Shown: positions 23,832 through 24,008 of the stretch, in pieces | How the letters are laid out: each line of letters opens with the position of its first letter | Position numbering within the stretch: position 1 is the first letter of the stretch | Source of the DNA: a bacterium | Lineage (GTDB): Bacteria > SAR324 > XYD2-FULL-50-16 | DNA: 24,008 bases | Direction: 5' to 3' | NCBI GenBank assembly: GCA_024275165.1 | Contig: JAJRZQ010000044.1 | Span: forward strand, 1-24,008 | The notes under the pieces: generated by a model | The model's database searches: none | What the model saw: the letters and a program-made list of their open reading frames with translations, nothing else | What the model was told of the DNA's origin: nothing | Translations under genes and position numbers: made by a program

Positions 23832-23883
23832 TTCCTAACTGTATACTAGAGGGTAATTCTCAAAATAAAAGGGAGAACAAACG

Positions 23884-24008
23884 ATGGAATTTTTACATCA
23901 CATGCTGCCGCCTGTCGGTGGCACTTTCGCTCACGAAGTCGACGAACTCTTAGAGACCATCACTCTGCTGATGGGTATCGCCTTCGTCATTTCTTTAGCG
24001 ATCATTAT
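23884..24008 (+). CDS. Probable cytochrome c oxidase subunit II, N-terminal 41 codons (cut by window edge)
   Basis: The visible part has LPPVGGTFAHEVDELLETIT followed by a hydrophobic segment (LLMGIAFVISLAII). The pattern of a Pro-containing start, an acidic VD pair and then the first transmembrane helix matches the mature N-terminus of bacterial CoxB, where the CuA domain would follow beyond the window. ATG is preceded by AAGGGAGAA, a good ribosome site. Neighbouring ccm genes fit an aerobic respiratory chain, but these 41 residues cannot exclude another membrane protein. Expect coxA and coxC downstream if the call is right. Confidence 0.5.
   Translation, partial: MEFLHHMLPPVGGTFAHEVDELLETITLLMGIAFVISLAII

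Larger units (their letters stand above)
23351..23883. other. 533-base divergent intergenic region between lon and the cox gene
   Basis: AT-rich with several T-runs. It holds the possible lon promoter/operator (23474-23511), a TTGCGA direct repeat near 23540-23553, a small stem followed by T5 (23667-23687) and the leader ORF with two hairpins (23746-23831) before the last gene. No larger gene is supported on either strand. Confidence 0.55.

Noticed and set aside
23815-23847. Possible promoter (TTGCGT and TATACT) directly before the cox gene
   Set aside because: The spacing is 21 bases, beyond the usual 16-19, and the -35 overlaps the second leader hairpin.
1-24008. CRISPR arrays, tRNA or rRNA genes, intact transposase or phage genes
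   Set aside because: No regularly spaced direct repeats, cloverleaf-like segments, rRNA signatures or transposase/integrase motifs were found on either strand.

Overview
The window is a compact, gene-dense stretch from a motile, heme- and oxygen-using Gram-negative (two-membrane) bacterium. A complete excitation and adaptation chemotaxis set, the CcmABC cytochrome c maturation genes and a probable cytochrome c oxidase subunit II gene support this. The taxon cannot be fixed from sequence alone. 7TM-DISM/SpoIIE receptors and a protein resembling the spirochaete cytoplasmic filament protein CfpA point to a spirochaete relative or a deep proteobacterial lineage (delta- or SAR324-like). GC content is about one half by eye.

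Region 1 (1-4187, + strand) holds the 3' part of a 7TM-DISM/SpoIIE phosphatase receptor, then cheR and cheB coupled by an ATGA overlap behind a predicted promoter. It ends at a strong hairpin that faces cheD.

Region 2 (4188-14821, - strand) is one long co-directional chemotaxis operon. In transcription order it is cheW, a soluble four-PAS chemoreceptor, cheY, cheA, a 623-residue coiled-coil protein, a STAS protein, an ABC1/UbiB-family kinase-like protein and cheD. The coiled-coil protein carries a CheZ-like D-x-x-x-Q motif and a CheZ-like C-terminal tail, so I read it as a candidate oversized CheY-P phosphatase. Each of the four PAS domains has the His-rich helix and late Trp expected of Aer2-type heme PAS domains, so the pathway may sense O2 or another gas. 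The STAS protein and the ABC1 kinase are unusual members of a chemotaxis operon. With the SpoIIE phosphatase across the convergent junction, they suggest an extra signalling branch.

Region 3 (14822-18654) starts with a 580-base intergenic region holding the predicted cheW promoter, a dispersed-repeat copy and two competing hairpins. A small TPR protein follows on +. The - strand then carries a YbjN-like small protein coupled to ccmA, ccmB and ccmC, which move and handle heme for c-type cytochromes.

Region 4 (18655-24008) has a 621-residue CfpA-like filament protein on +, behind a predicted promoter with an inverted repeat over its -10. A perfect 18-bp bidirectional terminator separates it from lon on -. 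A 533-base intergenic region follows, with a possible lon promoter/operator and a short leader ORF with hairpins. The window ends in the first 41 codons of a probable coxB.

No rRNA, tRNA, CRISPR array, intact insertion sequence or phage gene was seen.
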